A stretch of DNA of 64,000 nucleotides from positions 130,406 to 194,405 of the forward strand of contig NZ_JBBPEU010000008.1 in NCBI RefSeq assembly GCF_040225985.1, in the 5' to 3' direction. Below, piece after piece: positions 33,291 through 41,456 of this stretch (the stretch's first letter is position 1; each line of letters begins with the position of its first letter). The translations under genes were made by a program, and so were the position numbers. Under the pieces are notes generated by a model that had not been told where the DNA came from, searched no databases, and saw only the letters and a program-made list of their open reading frames with translations. This DNA is from Shimia sp040225985 (lineage in GTDB: Bacteria > Pseudomonadota > Alphaproteobacteria > Rhodobacterales > Rhodobacteraceae).

Positions 33291-34361
33291 GTGGCACTTA
33301 CCAGAGAGGCCGTGCTCGCCGTTCTGAAAGACATCGCTGACCCACTGGGGCAGGGCGATATCGTATCCGCAGGCGTCATGCGGGCGCTGAATGTCGAAGG
33401 CAACACCGTGCGCTTCGTGTTGGAAATCGACCCGGCCAAGGCCGAGATGTACGAACCCGTCCGGGCCGAGGCCGAGGCGCGCGTCAAGGCGCTTGAAGGC
33501 GTGGCGACGGCTTCGGTGGTTCTGACCGGCCACAGCGCCAAGGCGCCGCCGGATCTCAAGCCGCGCAGCCAACAACAGGCCCAGTCGCAGGGGCCGCAAC
33601 CGGTGCCCGGTGTGGCGCGGATCATTGCCATTGCCTCGGGCAAGGGCGGGGTCGGCAAATCCACGGTGTCGGCCAATATCGCTTGCGCGCTGGCCGCCGA
33701 GGGCAAACGTGTCGGCCTGCTGGACGCGGATGTCTACGGACCGTCGCAGCCCCGGATGCTGGGCGTGTCGGGCCGTCCGGCCAGCCCTGATGGCAAGATC
33801 ATCCTGCCGATGCGCAACCATGGTGTCACGATGATGTCGATTGGCCTGATGACCAACGAAGATCAGGCGGTGGTCTGGCGTGGCCCGATGCTCATGGGGG
33901 CGCTGCAGCAGATGATGACACAGGTGCAATGGGGCGCTTTGGACGTGCTGATCGTTGACCTGCCGCCGGGCACGGGGGATGTGCAACTGACGCTCAGCCA
34001 GAAATTCGCGCTGGATGGCGCGATCGTGGTCTCGACCCCACAGGACGTGGCGCTTCTGGATGCACGCAAGGGGATCGACATGTTCCGGCAGTTGAACATC
34101 CCGATCCTTGGCATGATCGAGAACATGTCGACCCATATTTGTTCGCAATGCGGGCACGAGGAGCACGTGTTCGGTCATGGCGGTGTTGCGGCCGAGGCGG
34201 CCAAGCTGGATGTGCCTTTGCTGGCGGAAATTCCGCTGCACCTGGACATCCGTCTGGCGGCTGATGGCGGCGCGCCGATCGTGGCGTCAAAGCCCGACAG
34301 CGCGCAGGCGCGGGCTTTCCGTGACGTGGCCCGTGCCCTGATTGCCAAGGGGATGGTATGA
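33291..34361 (+). CDS. mrp: Mrp/ApbC-type Fe-S cluster carrier ATPase
   Basis: 356 residues, starting at GTG with GGAG eight bases upstream. An N-terminal MIP18-like domain (residues 1-90) is joined by a Gln-rich linker to a P-loop ATPase with the deviant Walker A GKGGVGKST and the A' motif LLDADVYGPSQP. The CxxC needed to hold a cluster is CSQCG near residue 281. It transfers 4Fe-4S clusters to target proteins. In this operon the targets are likely the Fe-S subunits of the formate dehydrogenase island, though it may also serve the whole cell. Confidence 0.93.
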   Translation: MALTREAVLAVLKDIADPLGQGDIVSAGVMRALNVEGNTVRFVLEIDPAKAEMYEPVRAEAEARVKALEGVATASVVLTGHSAKAPPDLKPRSQQQAQSQGPQPVPGVARIIAIASGKGGVGKSTVSANIACALAAEGKRVGLLDADVYGPSQPRMLGVSGRPASPDGKIILPMRNHGVTMMSIGLMTNEDQAVVWRGPMLMGALQQMMTQVQWGALDVLIVDLPPGTGDVQLTLSQKFALDGAIVVSTPQDVALLDARKGIDMFRQLNIPILGMIENMSTHICSQCGHEEHVFGHGGVAAEAAKLDVPLLAEIPLHLDIRLAADGGAPIVASKPDSAQARAFRDVARALIAKGMV

Positions 34362-35059
34362 GCGACGTCACCTTTCCTCCCCTGATGTCGGGCCTTGCGG
34401 TCGCGGGCGGGGAAGACCCGTTCGAGACCGCCCAGATGCGCGCGGCACTTGGCTGTGATGCGGGGCTTGTGGTCTATGACCTCGGGTCCGACCTGCTGCG
34501 CGCAGCGCTGGTATTCGCACCCGAAGTGCCGCTCAAGCGGGCGCTGACCATGCTGCCCCTGTGCGGTGTCGGGTTCCAGAACGCGCTGGGCGCGCTTGGT
34601 CCCCCCGAAGTGGCGGTGCATCTGGAATGGGGTGGCGGCATCCGCATCAACGGGGCCAAATGTGGGCGGCTGCGCGTTGCCTCGGCGACGCCCGACCCCG
34701 AGGCGGTGCCGGACTGGCTGGTCGTGGGGCTGGATTTGCCCTTGTGGCCCGCGTCCGAGGAGACCGGACAGACCCCGGACCAGACCGCGCTTTACGCCGA
34801 AGGCTGCGCCGATGTTGCGGCGGACGCGCTCCTTGAAAGTTGGGCGCGGCACACGCTAAACTGGATTACGCGTTGGGAAGAGGAGGGCAACCGCCCGCTG
34901 CACGCCGAATGGCGCGGCCTTGCGCAGGACATGGGCGAAGACACCATGCAGAACGGCCTTGCCGGATCATTCCTTGGCGTGGACGAGGATTTCGGCATGT
35001 TGCTGCGCGATGACGCGACCACCCATGTGATCCCCCTGACAACACTGTTGGAGACCTGA
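34358..35059 (+). CDS. Biotin/lipoate ligase-like protein (DUF4444 type)
   Basis: 233 residues, ATG overlapping the mrp stop by four bases. The central segment HLEWGGGIRINGAKCGRLRV matches the biotin/lipoate ligase core in which the Lys of NGxK contacts the acyl-adenylate. The C-terminal part (GLAGSFLGVDEDFGMLLRDD) resembles the short regulatory or cap domain (DUF4444). No biotinyl or lipoyl carrier is encoded nearby, so the substrate may differ. Its steady place with DUF6494, Mrp and DUF6505 suggests a role in maturation of the dehydrogenase or its partners. Confidence 0.83.
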   Translation: MSDVTFPPLMSGLAVAGGEDPFETAQMRAALGCDAGLVVYDLGSDLLRAALVFAPEVPLKRALTMLPLCGVGFQNALGALGPPEVAVHLEWGGGIRINGAKCGRLRVASATPDPEAVPDWLVVGLDLPLWPASEETGQTPDQTALYAEGCADVAADALLESWARHTLNWITRWEEEGNRPLHAEWRGLAQDMGEDTMQNGLAGSFLGVDEDFGMLLRDDATTHVIPLTTLLET

Positions 35060-35062
35060 GAG

Positions 35063-35539
35063 ATGAAACTTGCCCGCGCGATCCATTTTGACGAAAGCGA
35101 CCAACACGTGTTCCATTCTCCGGCCCGCACGGGCGAATGGTGCATCTCCGGCGGGTTCGAGTTTTCCAACTGGACCGAGGCTGATCTCTCGGGCAAGGCA
35201 AGACAGGCCTTTGCCAACGGCTGGTTCGGTCTTGAAACCGGGGGGCGTGTCACCTTTGTTGCGGTCACGCAGATCGAGCCGGACGAGATGGATGCGCTGA
35301 CCGACCTGCTGGCCCGACATTTCGTGTCCTTCTATGGCGCGCCTTCGGTCGAAGCGGCCCGTCCGGTCGCGTCCGAGGAACTGTCTCACATGGTTGAGCT
35401 GTGCGAGGATCACGAGGCCAACACGCTTTTGACCGTGGCGCGGGAACTGACCGATGCCGGGGTGCGCGAGGCCTTCCGCGTGATCGAACCGCAAGAGGCA
35501 GAGCTCGAAGCTTTTGCCGTGCATGGCGACATCGACTGA
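35063..35539 (+). CDS. DUF6505 family protein
   Basis: 158 residues, starting three bases after the ligase-like gene with GAGAG upstream. It opens MKLARAIHFDESDQHVFHSPARTGEW, has a beta-rich middle (GFEFSNWTEADLSGKARQAFANGWFGLETGGR) and a helical end. No cofactor motif or signal peptide. I assign DUF6505 from overall pattern and context. It is the last gene of the operon and is followed by a strong terminator. Confidence 0.78.
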   Translation: MKLARAIHFDESDQHVFHSPARTGEWCISGGFEFSNWTEADLSGKARQAFANGWFGLETGGRVTFVAVTQIEPDEMDALTDLLARHFVSFYGAPSVEAARPVASEELSHMVELCEDHEANTLLTVARELTDAGVREAFRVIEPQEAELEAFAVHGDID

Positions 35540-35553
35540 CCGCCAAAGAAATA

Positions 35554-35585
35554 GCCCCGCACCCGAGGGATGCGGGGCCGTTTCA
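35554..35585. terminator. Bidirectional intrinsic terminator
   Basis: GCCCCGCA at 35554-35561 pairs perfectly with TGCGGGGC at 35571-35578 around a nine-base loop. T-rich tails occur on both sides (CGTTTC after it on plus; TATTTCTTT on minus). It ends the DUF6494-DUF6505 operon and, on the minus strand, tupBCA. Confidence 0.85.
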
Positions 35586-35598
35586 ATAGGTGAAGTGT

Positions 35599-36402
35599 TC
35601 ACTGTTTCGCGTTGAAGACAAACAGGGTTTCGCCGTTGATGGTATAACTATTGATCAGTTCTTTCGCCTTGTCCGACACCAGCCAGTTTTCCAGTTTCAT
35701 CGCCAGATCGTTTTTCACGTGCCCGTGTTTTTCTGGGTTCACGGGGATAAACGCATACTGGTTGAACAGCACCGGATCGCCTGCATAGAGCAGCGCCAGA
35801 TCTCCCTTGTTTCCAAAGTTCAGCCAGCTCGCACGGTCAGCCATGATATAGGCGTTCATGCCCGACGCGGTGTTCAGGGCCGATCCCATGCCCGCGCCGA
35901 CCGCGCGGTACCAGTCGCCGAAACCTTCGGGATCCAGACCCGCTGCCGACCACAGGCTCAGCTCTTTCTTGTGGGTGCCGCTGTCATCGCCACGGCTTAC
36001 GAAGGGGGCTTGCGCGGCCTCGATCTTTTGCAGGGCATCGGCGGCGGCGCTGGCGGTGGCAATCGCAGCGTTATCAGACTTGGGGCCGATAAAGACAAAA
36101 TCGTTATACATGATCTCTCGACGATGGGTGCCGTTGCCCGCGGCCAGGAATTTTTCTTCGGCCTTGCGCGAATGCACAAGGATCGCGTCCACATCGCCCG
36201 CTTCCCCAAGGCGCAGCGCCTGGCCCGTGCCCACGATCAGAAGCTGCACGTCCAGCCCGAGATCCTTTTTGATCTCGGGCAGAAGGATGTCGGACAAACC
36301 GGAATTGTGAAACGAGGTCGTCACGGCCATTTTCATGTCATCGGCAAGGGCCGACGTGGCGACAAGGGCGGCAGTCATTGCGCCAATCAGTAAATTTTTC
36401 AT
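35599..36402 (-). CDS. tupA: Tungstate ABC transporter, periplasmic binding protein
   Basis: 267-residue binding protein with a signal peptide ending SALAD. The TupA mark TTSFHNSGL follows at about residues 28-36, then VGTGQALRLGEAGDVDAILVHS and FVSRGDDSGTHKKE, as in known tungstate-binding proteins, which discriminate strongly against molybdate. It overlaps tupC by four bases and is the last gene of the operon. Tungstate supply would suit a tungsten-containing form of the neighbouring formate dehydrogenase. Confidence 0.93.
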   Translation of the reverse strand: MKNLLIGAMTAALVATSALADDMKMAVTTSFHNSGLSDILLPEIKKDLGLDVQLLIVGTGQALRLGEAGDVDAILVHSRKAEEKFLAAGNGTHRREIMYNDFVFIGPKSDNAAIATASAAADALQKIEAAQAPFVSRGDDSGTHKKELSLWSAAGLDPEGFGDWYRAVGAGMGSALNTASGMNAYIMADRASWLNFGNKGDLALLYAGDPVLFNQYAFIPVNPEKHGHVKNDLAMKLENWLVSDKAKELINSYTINGETLFVFNAKQ

Positions 36403-37112
36403 TCTACAATATCTCCTCTCAGAAAAGCTTGGGCCTGGGGTGTGCGGGGCGCCTCGAAGAACGGCGGCGCGGATGAGAATTCATGTACAAGACCGCCCAG
36501 CATGAAGATCACTTCGGTGGCAAGGCGGCGGGCCTGTCCCATGTTATGGGTCGACATGATAATGCGCGTGCCGCCGGAAACGGCGTTTTGCAAGATCTCT
36601 TCGACTTCGCGCATGGCACGCCCGTCCAAAGCGGCGCAGGGTTCGTCCAGAAACAGCACCTCGGGGTTGCGGATCAGGGCCCGCGCAATAGCCAGTTTCT
36701 GGCGCTCGCCGCCCGAAAGCACCGTGGCCTGCCGGGTCAGAGCCTCGCCCAGGCCGATCCGCTGGCCCCATTCTTCGGCGCGGGCGCGCGCCTCGGGTTT
36801 GGCAACGCCGGACACGCGTAGTGGGAACATCAGGTTGTCGCGCACGGACCGGCGCATCATGATCGGGGTCTGAAAGACAAAGGCCTGTTTTTCGCGGGCT
36901 TCGGTGATGGGACAGGACCACGTAATGTCGCCCGCGTTCAGACGGGCAATGCCGTGCAACATCCGCAACAGCGAGGTTTTCCCCGACCCGTTCGGCCCGA
37001 TTACGATGGTCACACCCTCGGTGGCCAGCGTCAGGTCGACGGGGCCGACAAGAACCTTACCCCTGCGACGCGACAGGGCGCCTGTTGCGGTCATCGGCAT
37101 CAACGGCATCAC
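36399..37112 (-). CDS. tupC: Tungstate ABC transporter, ATP-binding protein
   Basis: 237-residue ATPase with Walker A GPNGSGKT, signature LSGGERQKLAIARAL and Walker B VLFLDEPCAALD. It lacks the C-terminal MOP domain of ModC, as is usual for TupC. It overlaps both tupA and tupB by four bases, so translation is coupled. The start at 37112 is one of several close ATG codons (MMPLMPM). Confidence 0.92.
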   Translation of the reverse strand: MMPLMPMTATGALSRRRGKVLVGPVDLTLATEGVTIVIGPNGSGKTSLLRMLHGIARLNAGDITWSCPITEAREKQAFVFQTPIMMRRSVRDNLMFPLRVSGVAKPEARARAEEWGQRIGLGEALTRQATVLSGGERQKLAIARALIRNPEVLFLDEPCAALDGRAMREVEEILQNAVSGGTRIIMSTHNMGQARRLATEVIFMLGGLVHEFSSAPPFFEAPRTPQAQAFLRGDIVE

Positions 37113-37813
37113 CAGCGCCCTTCCTGTTCCGTCTGGGTCAGCCAGTGGATCGTCATGTTGACAGCAATTGCCATCGCGATCAGTACGAACCCCAGCGCCA
37201 GCGCCAGCGCGAAATCGCCCTTGCCGGTCTCAAGTGCGATGGCGGTGGTCAGCACGCGGGTCACATGGTCAATATTACCACCCACGATCATGATCGCGCC
37301 CACCTCGCCGATGGCGCGGCCAAACCCGGCCAGCGATGCGGTCAGCAAGGCGCGCCGCCCGTCCCAGAGGATTGCGCGGATGCGCTGTGACTGGGTGGTA
37401 TTCATGGAAATCAGCAGGTCGTGGTAATCCGACCACAGCTCGCGCAGCGACTGGTGCGCGATCGAAGCGATCAGCGGCACGATGATGATCACCTGCGCGA
37501 TGATCATGGCTGTGGGTGTGAACAACAGGCCAAATACCCCGAACGGACCAGACCGAGACAACAGGATATAGACGATCAAGCCGACCACCACGGGCGGCAG
37601 CCCCATCAGCGCATTCAAAACGGCAATCGTGGTGCGGCGAAACCGGAACCGTCGAACCGCCAGAAGCGCGGCATAGGGCAGGGCGATCAGAGAGGCGACC
37701 AGCAGCGCGGTGAGCGTCACGCGCAGCGACCGCAGGGTGATCTCGACCAGATCGGGGTCCAGCGTCACCACCAGCCAGAAGGCCTGAGACAGACCATTTA
37801 GCAAATCCGACAT
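37109..37813 (-). CDS. tupB: Tungstate ABC transporter, permease
   Basis: Inner-membrane permease of 234 residues from the ATG at 37813 (MSDLLNGLSQAF); the frame is open further upstream without a better site. About five membrane helices are predicted, with ALMGLPPVVVGLIVYILLSRSGPFG and GRAIGEVGAIMIVGGN, both typical of TupB. It is first in the tupBCA operon. A perfect inverted repeat at 37866-37885 lies 53 bases before the start. Confidence 0.92.
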   Translation of the reverse strand: MSDLLNGLSQAFWLVVTLDPDLVEITLRSLRVTLTALLVASLIALPYAALLAVRRFRFRRTTIAVLNALMGLPPVVVGLIVYILLSRSGPFGVFGLLFTPTAMIIAQVIIIVPLIASIAHQSLRELWSDYHDLLISMNTTQSQRIRAILWDGRRALLTASLAGFGRAIGEVGAIMIVGGNIDHVTRVLTTAIALETGKGDFALALALGFVLIAMAIAVNMTIHWLTQTEQEGRW

Positions 37814-37865
37814 GGGGTGGCGGGCTCCGTTCCAGTAGTCTCGGGGTGCTTCTTGCGCCCCTCGC

Positions 37866-37885
37866 TTCCTGTTCAATCACAGGAA
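37866..37885. promoter_or_regulatory. Candidate operator upstream of tupBCA
   Basis: TTCCTGT-TCAATC-ACAGGAA is a perfect dyad with seven-base arms in the 191-base gap between tupB and the upstream RNA methyltransferase gene. It could be the site of an oxyanion-responsive repressor; no regulator is encoded in the operon. Confidence 0.4.
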
Positions 37886-38004
37886 AGTGAGTCCTGAAAC
37901 CGATAATTTCGGCTGGTGTGCGTGTTTGGACATTTTGACCCTGAAAGCAGAGGCGTCCCGCAAGGGTTTGGTGATCCGTGGATATTTTGTCCCGATGAGC
38001 CCGG

Positions 38005-39123
38005 TCAGGGCAGGGGGGCTGTCCGGTAGAGTTTGACCTTCAACCCGCCATGCGGCACCGGCGGGCCGGGCGGCAGAAAGGGCAGGCCCGTCGCGCGGGC
38101 CAGACTGGCCTCGGTCGTGACAATCCCCACGGACCAGCCGCTGAACGCCTCTTTCAGACGGTCGCCCAAGGTCGCATGCAGCGCATATAGCAGCTTCTTG
38201 TTGCCGATGCGGGTGCCATAGGGCGGGTTGACGATCACAATCCCGACCGGACCTTCGGGGCGGGTCAGTTCGCTGACGGGCTTGCGTTCGAACGTGGTGC
38301 AGGCATCGACGCCGGCGCGTTTGGCATTGGCAAGGCTGGCGGCAATGGCCCCGTCATTACGGTCGCTGCCAAAGTATTGCGTTTGGGACTTTGCGGCCGG
38401 AGGGGTGTTGCGCATTTCCTGCCAGTGATCGTCATTGAATGTCGGCAATAGCTCAAAGGCAAAGCTGCGGCTACGTCCGGGGAACAGCCCCATGGCGGTC
38501 TCTGCCGCCTCGATCACAAACGTGCCTGACCCGCACATCGGGTCCAACACGGGCTGTGTGCCGTCGAACCCCGCCTGCCGCAGAAACAGGCTTGCCAGCG
38601 TTTCGCGCATCGGGGCCTTGGCCACGGCTTCCTTGTGGCCGCGCTTGTGCAGGCTTTCGCCGGATGTGTCGACGCTGAACAGACAGTTGTTGTCCTCGAT
38701 CCGCAGTTTGATCTGGATCGGCGCGTCGGCAGCGATCGGTGCGCCGAATTCTTCGAGCAGGGCGGTTTCCACCCGCTGCTTGGCGGCCCCGGCGTGATAT
38801 ATCTTGTTGCGCTTCGAGGTCGAGACCTCGACCCGCAGCGGCACGCCCTTGGGCAGCACCGCGCCCCAATCAAACTTGCGCGCACGTTTATCAAGCTGGG
38901 CGAGGTGAAACGCCCGGAACGCCCCGATCCGCGCCAGAACACGCGTGGCCCCGCGCAGCACAAGGTTCGCGCGCCAGACATCCGGCCAGGTGCCTTCGAA
39001 GGTCACGCCCCCCGGCACTTTGCGCGGGTCGGGAAAGCCGGCCTCGCGGGTTTCGGTCCAGAGTTCGGTTTCAAGCCCGGGCGGAGCCGTGAGGAAAATC
39101 TCGAAAGGGGTGTGCATGTCCAT
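38005..39123 (-). CDS. THUMP-domain class I RNA methyltransferase (RlmL-like)
   Basis: 372 residues. The N-terminal ferredoxin-like and THUMP regions (about 1-150, with FHLAQLDKRARKFDW and SLHKRGHKE) bind RNA. The Rossmann methyltransferase domain has the SAM motif LDPMCGSGTFVIEAAE and the catalytic NPPYGTRIG, typical of enzymes making N2-methylguanosine. It corresponds to the N-terminal half of E. coli RlmL, which modifies 23S rRNA; the exact target base is inferred. Starts at 39123 or the in-frame ATG two codons later. Confidence 0.9.
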   Translation of the reverse strand: MDMHTPFEIFLTAPPGLETELWTETREAGFPDPRKVPGGVTFEGTWPDVWRANLVLRGATRVLARIGAFRAFHLAQLDKRARKFDWGAVLPKGVPLRVEVSTSKRNKIYHAGAAKQRVETALLEEFGAPIAADAPIQIKLRIEDNNCLFSVDTSGESLHKRGHKEAVAKAPMRETLASLFLRQAGFDGTQPVLDPMCGSGTFVIEAAETAMGLFPGRSRSFAFELLPTFNDDHWQEMRNTPPAAKSQTQYFGSDRNDGAIAASLANAKRAGVDACTTFERKPVSELTRPEGPVGIVIVNPPYGTRIGNKKLLYALHATLGDRLKEAFSGWSVGIVTTEASLARATGLPFLPPGPPVPHGGLKVKLYRTAPLP

Positions 39124-39258
39124 ATCCCCTCTCTACGGAGTTTCCGCAGCCGGATCGACCCTGAAAACGTCCGCATCATCCGAACGGCGCGGGTGAATTT
39201 TTTCTCGCTACTTTTGTCGCCTCCGCTAAATTGGGGAACAGGCAAAGGGGAAAGGCAA

Positions 39259-40101
39259 ATGATGCGACATTGCGGACTGGTCAAAATGGTGATGATCTTC
39301 TGTTTTGCATTTGCGGTGACGGGCGCAGGCAAGGCGTCTGCCGAAGAGGTGATCTCGCAACCGGGCGAACTAAACGGCACGGTGGTCGCGGCCCATGCGT
39401 GGGAAGTGTCCTCGCCCATCAATGGCCGGATCGAGGAAATCCTGTTTTCCGAGGGCCAAAGCGTGGCCGAGGGGGATCTGCTGGTTCGCCTGGATGACCG
39501 GCAGGCACGGGTCACACTGGCGCTGGCTGAGTCACGTTTGAAACTGGCAGAGGCGGTGCTGGTCGAACGTGACGAGGACCTTGCCCGCCACGAGGAGCTG
39601 ATCGAACGCGAAGCGGTGTCTGTTGCGGCTTATGGGGACGCCGCGTTCGAACGCGAGATTGCCCAGCTTGAGAAAGAGGCGGCAGATCTTGAGGTGCAGA
39701 TCGCCAAAGGGGTGCTGGATCTGCACCGGATCACGGCCAAGGCAGACGGGTTGATCTCGGCCCCGCGCCTGCACGAAGGCAGCAACTTCAGTGTTGAATT
39801 GTCCGGACCGATCGCGCAGGTCGTACAGCTCAACCCTGTGCATGTGCGGGTGGGGATATCTCTTGAAAAGGTGCTGACGCGCCTCAAGGAAGGCAACTAC
39901 ACGTTGGACGAGGCTCGAAGCCTTGTATACGAAATCGTTCTGCCCGACGGATCTGCCTTTGCCGAACGCGGCTCTGCCGAGGCGGTGGGCTATGATCTGG
40001 ACCCCGAGACCGGTGAAGGCTCCATCCTGATATCTTTCCCAAACCCAGAGGGCCTTTTGCGCCCCGGAATGCCGGTGTCGCTGCGCGCGATCCAACCCTA
40101 G
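39259..40101 (+). CDS. Lone HlyD/RND-type periplasmic adaptor
   Basis: 280 residues from the ATG at 39259 with AAGGGGAAAGG upstream. A signal peptide (ends GKASAEE) precedes a barrel-sandwich hybrid domain (SSPINGRIEEILFSEGQSVAEGDLLVRLDD), a coiled-coil hairpin (about residues 90-150, LAESRLKLAEAVLVERDEDLARHEEL) and a beta-barrel domain ending GLLRPGMPVSLRAIQP. Neither neighbour encodes a pump, so it is an orphan adaptor. It may serve a pump encoded elsewhere or act as a periplasmic scaffold. Confidence 0.84.
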   Translation: MMRHCGLVKMVMIFCFAFAVTGAGKASAEEVISQPGELNGTVVAAHAWEVSSPINGRIEEILFSEGQSVAEGDLLVRLDDRQARVTLALAESRLKLAEAVLVERDEDLARHEELIEREAVSVAAYGDAAFEREIAQLEKEAADLEVQIAKGVLDLHRITAKADGLISAPRLHEGSNFSVELSGPIAQVVQLNPVHVRVGISLEKVLTRLKEGNYTLDEARSLVYEIVLPDGSAFAERGSAEAVGYDLDPETGEGSILISFPNPEGLLRPGMPVSLRAIQP

Positions 40102-40268
40102 TTCCGGGCGCATTTGGCCCGCATTTCACATCCTTGCGTTGTCAATCGTTTTGAAATGGTGAAAAGTGAGCGCCACATCCCCTTTTTGGCTTTGCTGGCA
40201 CGGGCCACAAGGGGCACAAGCCATACGCGAAAACGCGGGTGCCGGACGCAATAGGGAGTGACCACAGA

Positions 40269-41405
40269 ATGAAATTGAAATCCATTGCCCTGGCCGCTGC
40301 GATGGCCGCCATCGGATTTGGCGCGCAGGCCGAGGGGCTCAAGGTTGGCATGATCACCACGTTGTCCGGCGGCGGAGCCGGTCTGGGCATTGATGTGCGC
40401 GACGGCTTTATGCTGGCCATGAAGCAGGCGGGCCGCGATGATATCGAAGTCGTGATCGAAGACGATCAACGCAAACCCGACGTGGCTGTGCAACTGGCCG
40501 ACAAAATGATCCAGTCGGAAAAGGTCGACGTGCTGACCGGCATCATCTGGTCGAACCTTGCAATGGCGGTGGTGCCTGCCGCGACCGCGCAGGGCAAATT
40601 CTACCTGTCGCCGAATGCAGGGCCGTCCGCGCTGGCCGGGAAACGCTGTCACCCCAACTATTTCAACGTCGCATGGCAGAATGACAACCTGCACGAGGCC
40701 GCCGGCGCCTATGCCAAGGAAGCGGGCTATAAAAACAGCTTTATTCTTGCCCCGAACTATCCCGCGGGCAAAGACGCGCTGACCGGATACAAGCGTACCT
40801 ATGGCGGAGGCCTGGCGGGTGAGGTCTATACCAAGCTCGGGCAAACTGACTATGCCGCCGAAATCGCCCAGATCCGTGCCTCGGGCGCCGACAGCGTCTT
40901 CTTCTTCCTGCCGGGTGGCATGGGGATCGCCTTCCTGAAACAATATGCCGACAGCGGCGTGGACCTGCCGGTCGTGGGGCCGGCGTTCAGCTTTGATCAG
41001 GGTATCCTGCAAGCCGTGGGCGAGGCCGCGATGGGTGTGATCAACACCAGCCAGTGGAACAAGGACATCGACAACGCCGCCAACAAGGCCTTTGTCGACA
41101 GTTTCCAGGCCGAATATGGCCGCCTGCCATCGCTCTATGCCTCGCAGGGGTTTGACACGGCGAACCTTCTCATTTCCGCCTCGGCCAAGGCCGATGTGGC
41201 CGATCAGGATGCGTTCCGCGCCGCGCTTAAGGCGGCCGAGTTCGACTCGGTCCGGGGGGATTTCAAGTTCGGTCCGAACAACCACCCCATCCAGAACATC
41301 TATGTGCGCGAAGTGATCAAGGAAGGCGAAGTCTACACCAACAAGATCATCGGCACCGCCCTGACCGATCATGCCGACGCCTATGCGGCCGAGTGCAAGA
41401 TGTAA
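40269..41405 (+). CDS. Branched-chain-type ABC transporter, binding protein
   Basis: 378-residue periplasmic binding protein (LivJ/LivK-like fold). Signal peptide ends GAQAEG. The fold opens LKVGMITTLSGGGAGLGIDVRDGFMLA and has a conserved tail with CKM. First gene of a complete hydrophobic amino-acid-type transporter. The pocket cannot be read for specificity; aromatic acids are plausible because a fused indolepyruvate oxidoreductase and an Lrp regulator follow. Confidence 0.9.
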   Translation: MKLKSIALAAAMAAIGFGAQAEGLKVGMITTLSGGGAGLGIDVRDGFMLAMKQAGRDDIEVVIEDDQRKPDVAVQLADKMIQSEKVDVLTGIIWSNLAMAVVPAATAQGKFYLSPNAGPSALAGKRCHPNYFNVAWQNDNLHEAAGAYAKEAGYKNSFILAPNYPAGKDALTGYKRTYGGGLAGEVYTKLGQTDYAAEIAQIRASGADSVFFFLPGGMGIAFLKQYADSGVDLPVVGPAFSFDQGILQAVGEAAMGVINTSQWNKDIDNAANKAFVDSFQAEYGRLPSLYASQGFDTANLLISASAKADVADQDAFRAALKAAEFDSVRGDFKFGPNNHPIQNIYVREVIKEGEVYTNKIIGTALTDHADAYAAECKM

Positions 41406-41456
41406 GCGAAACCGCCCCTGCGCCCGACGCGGCGCGGGGGCAACCGGAACTTTCCC

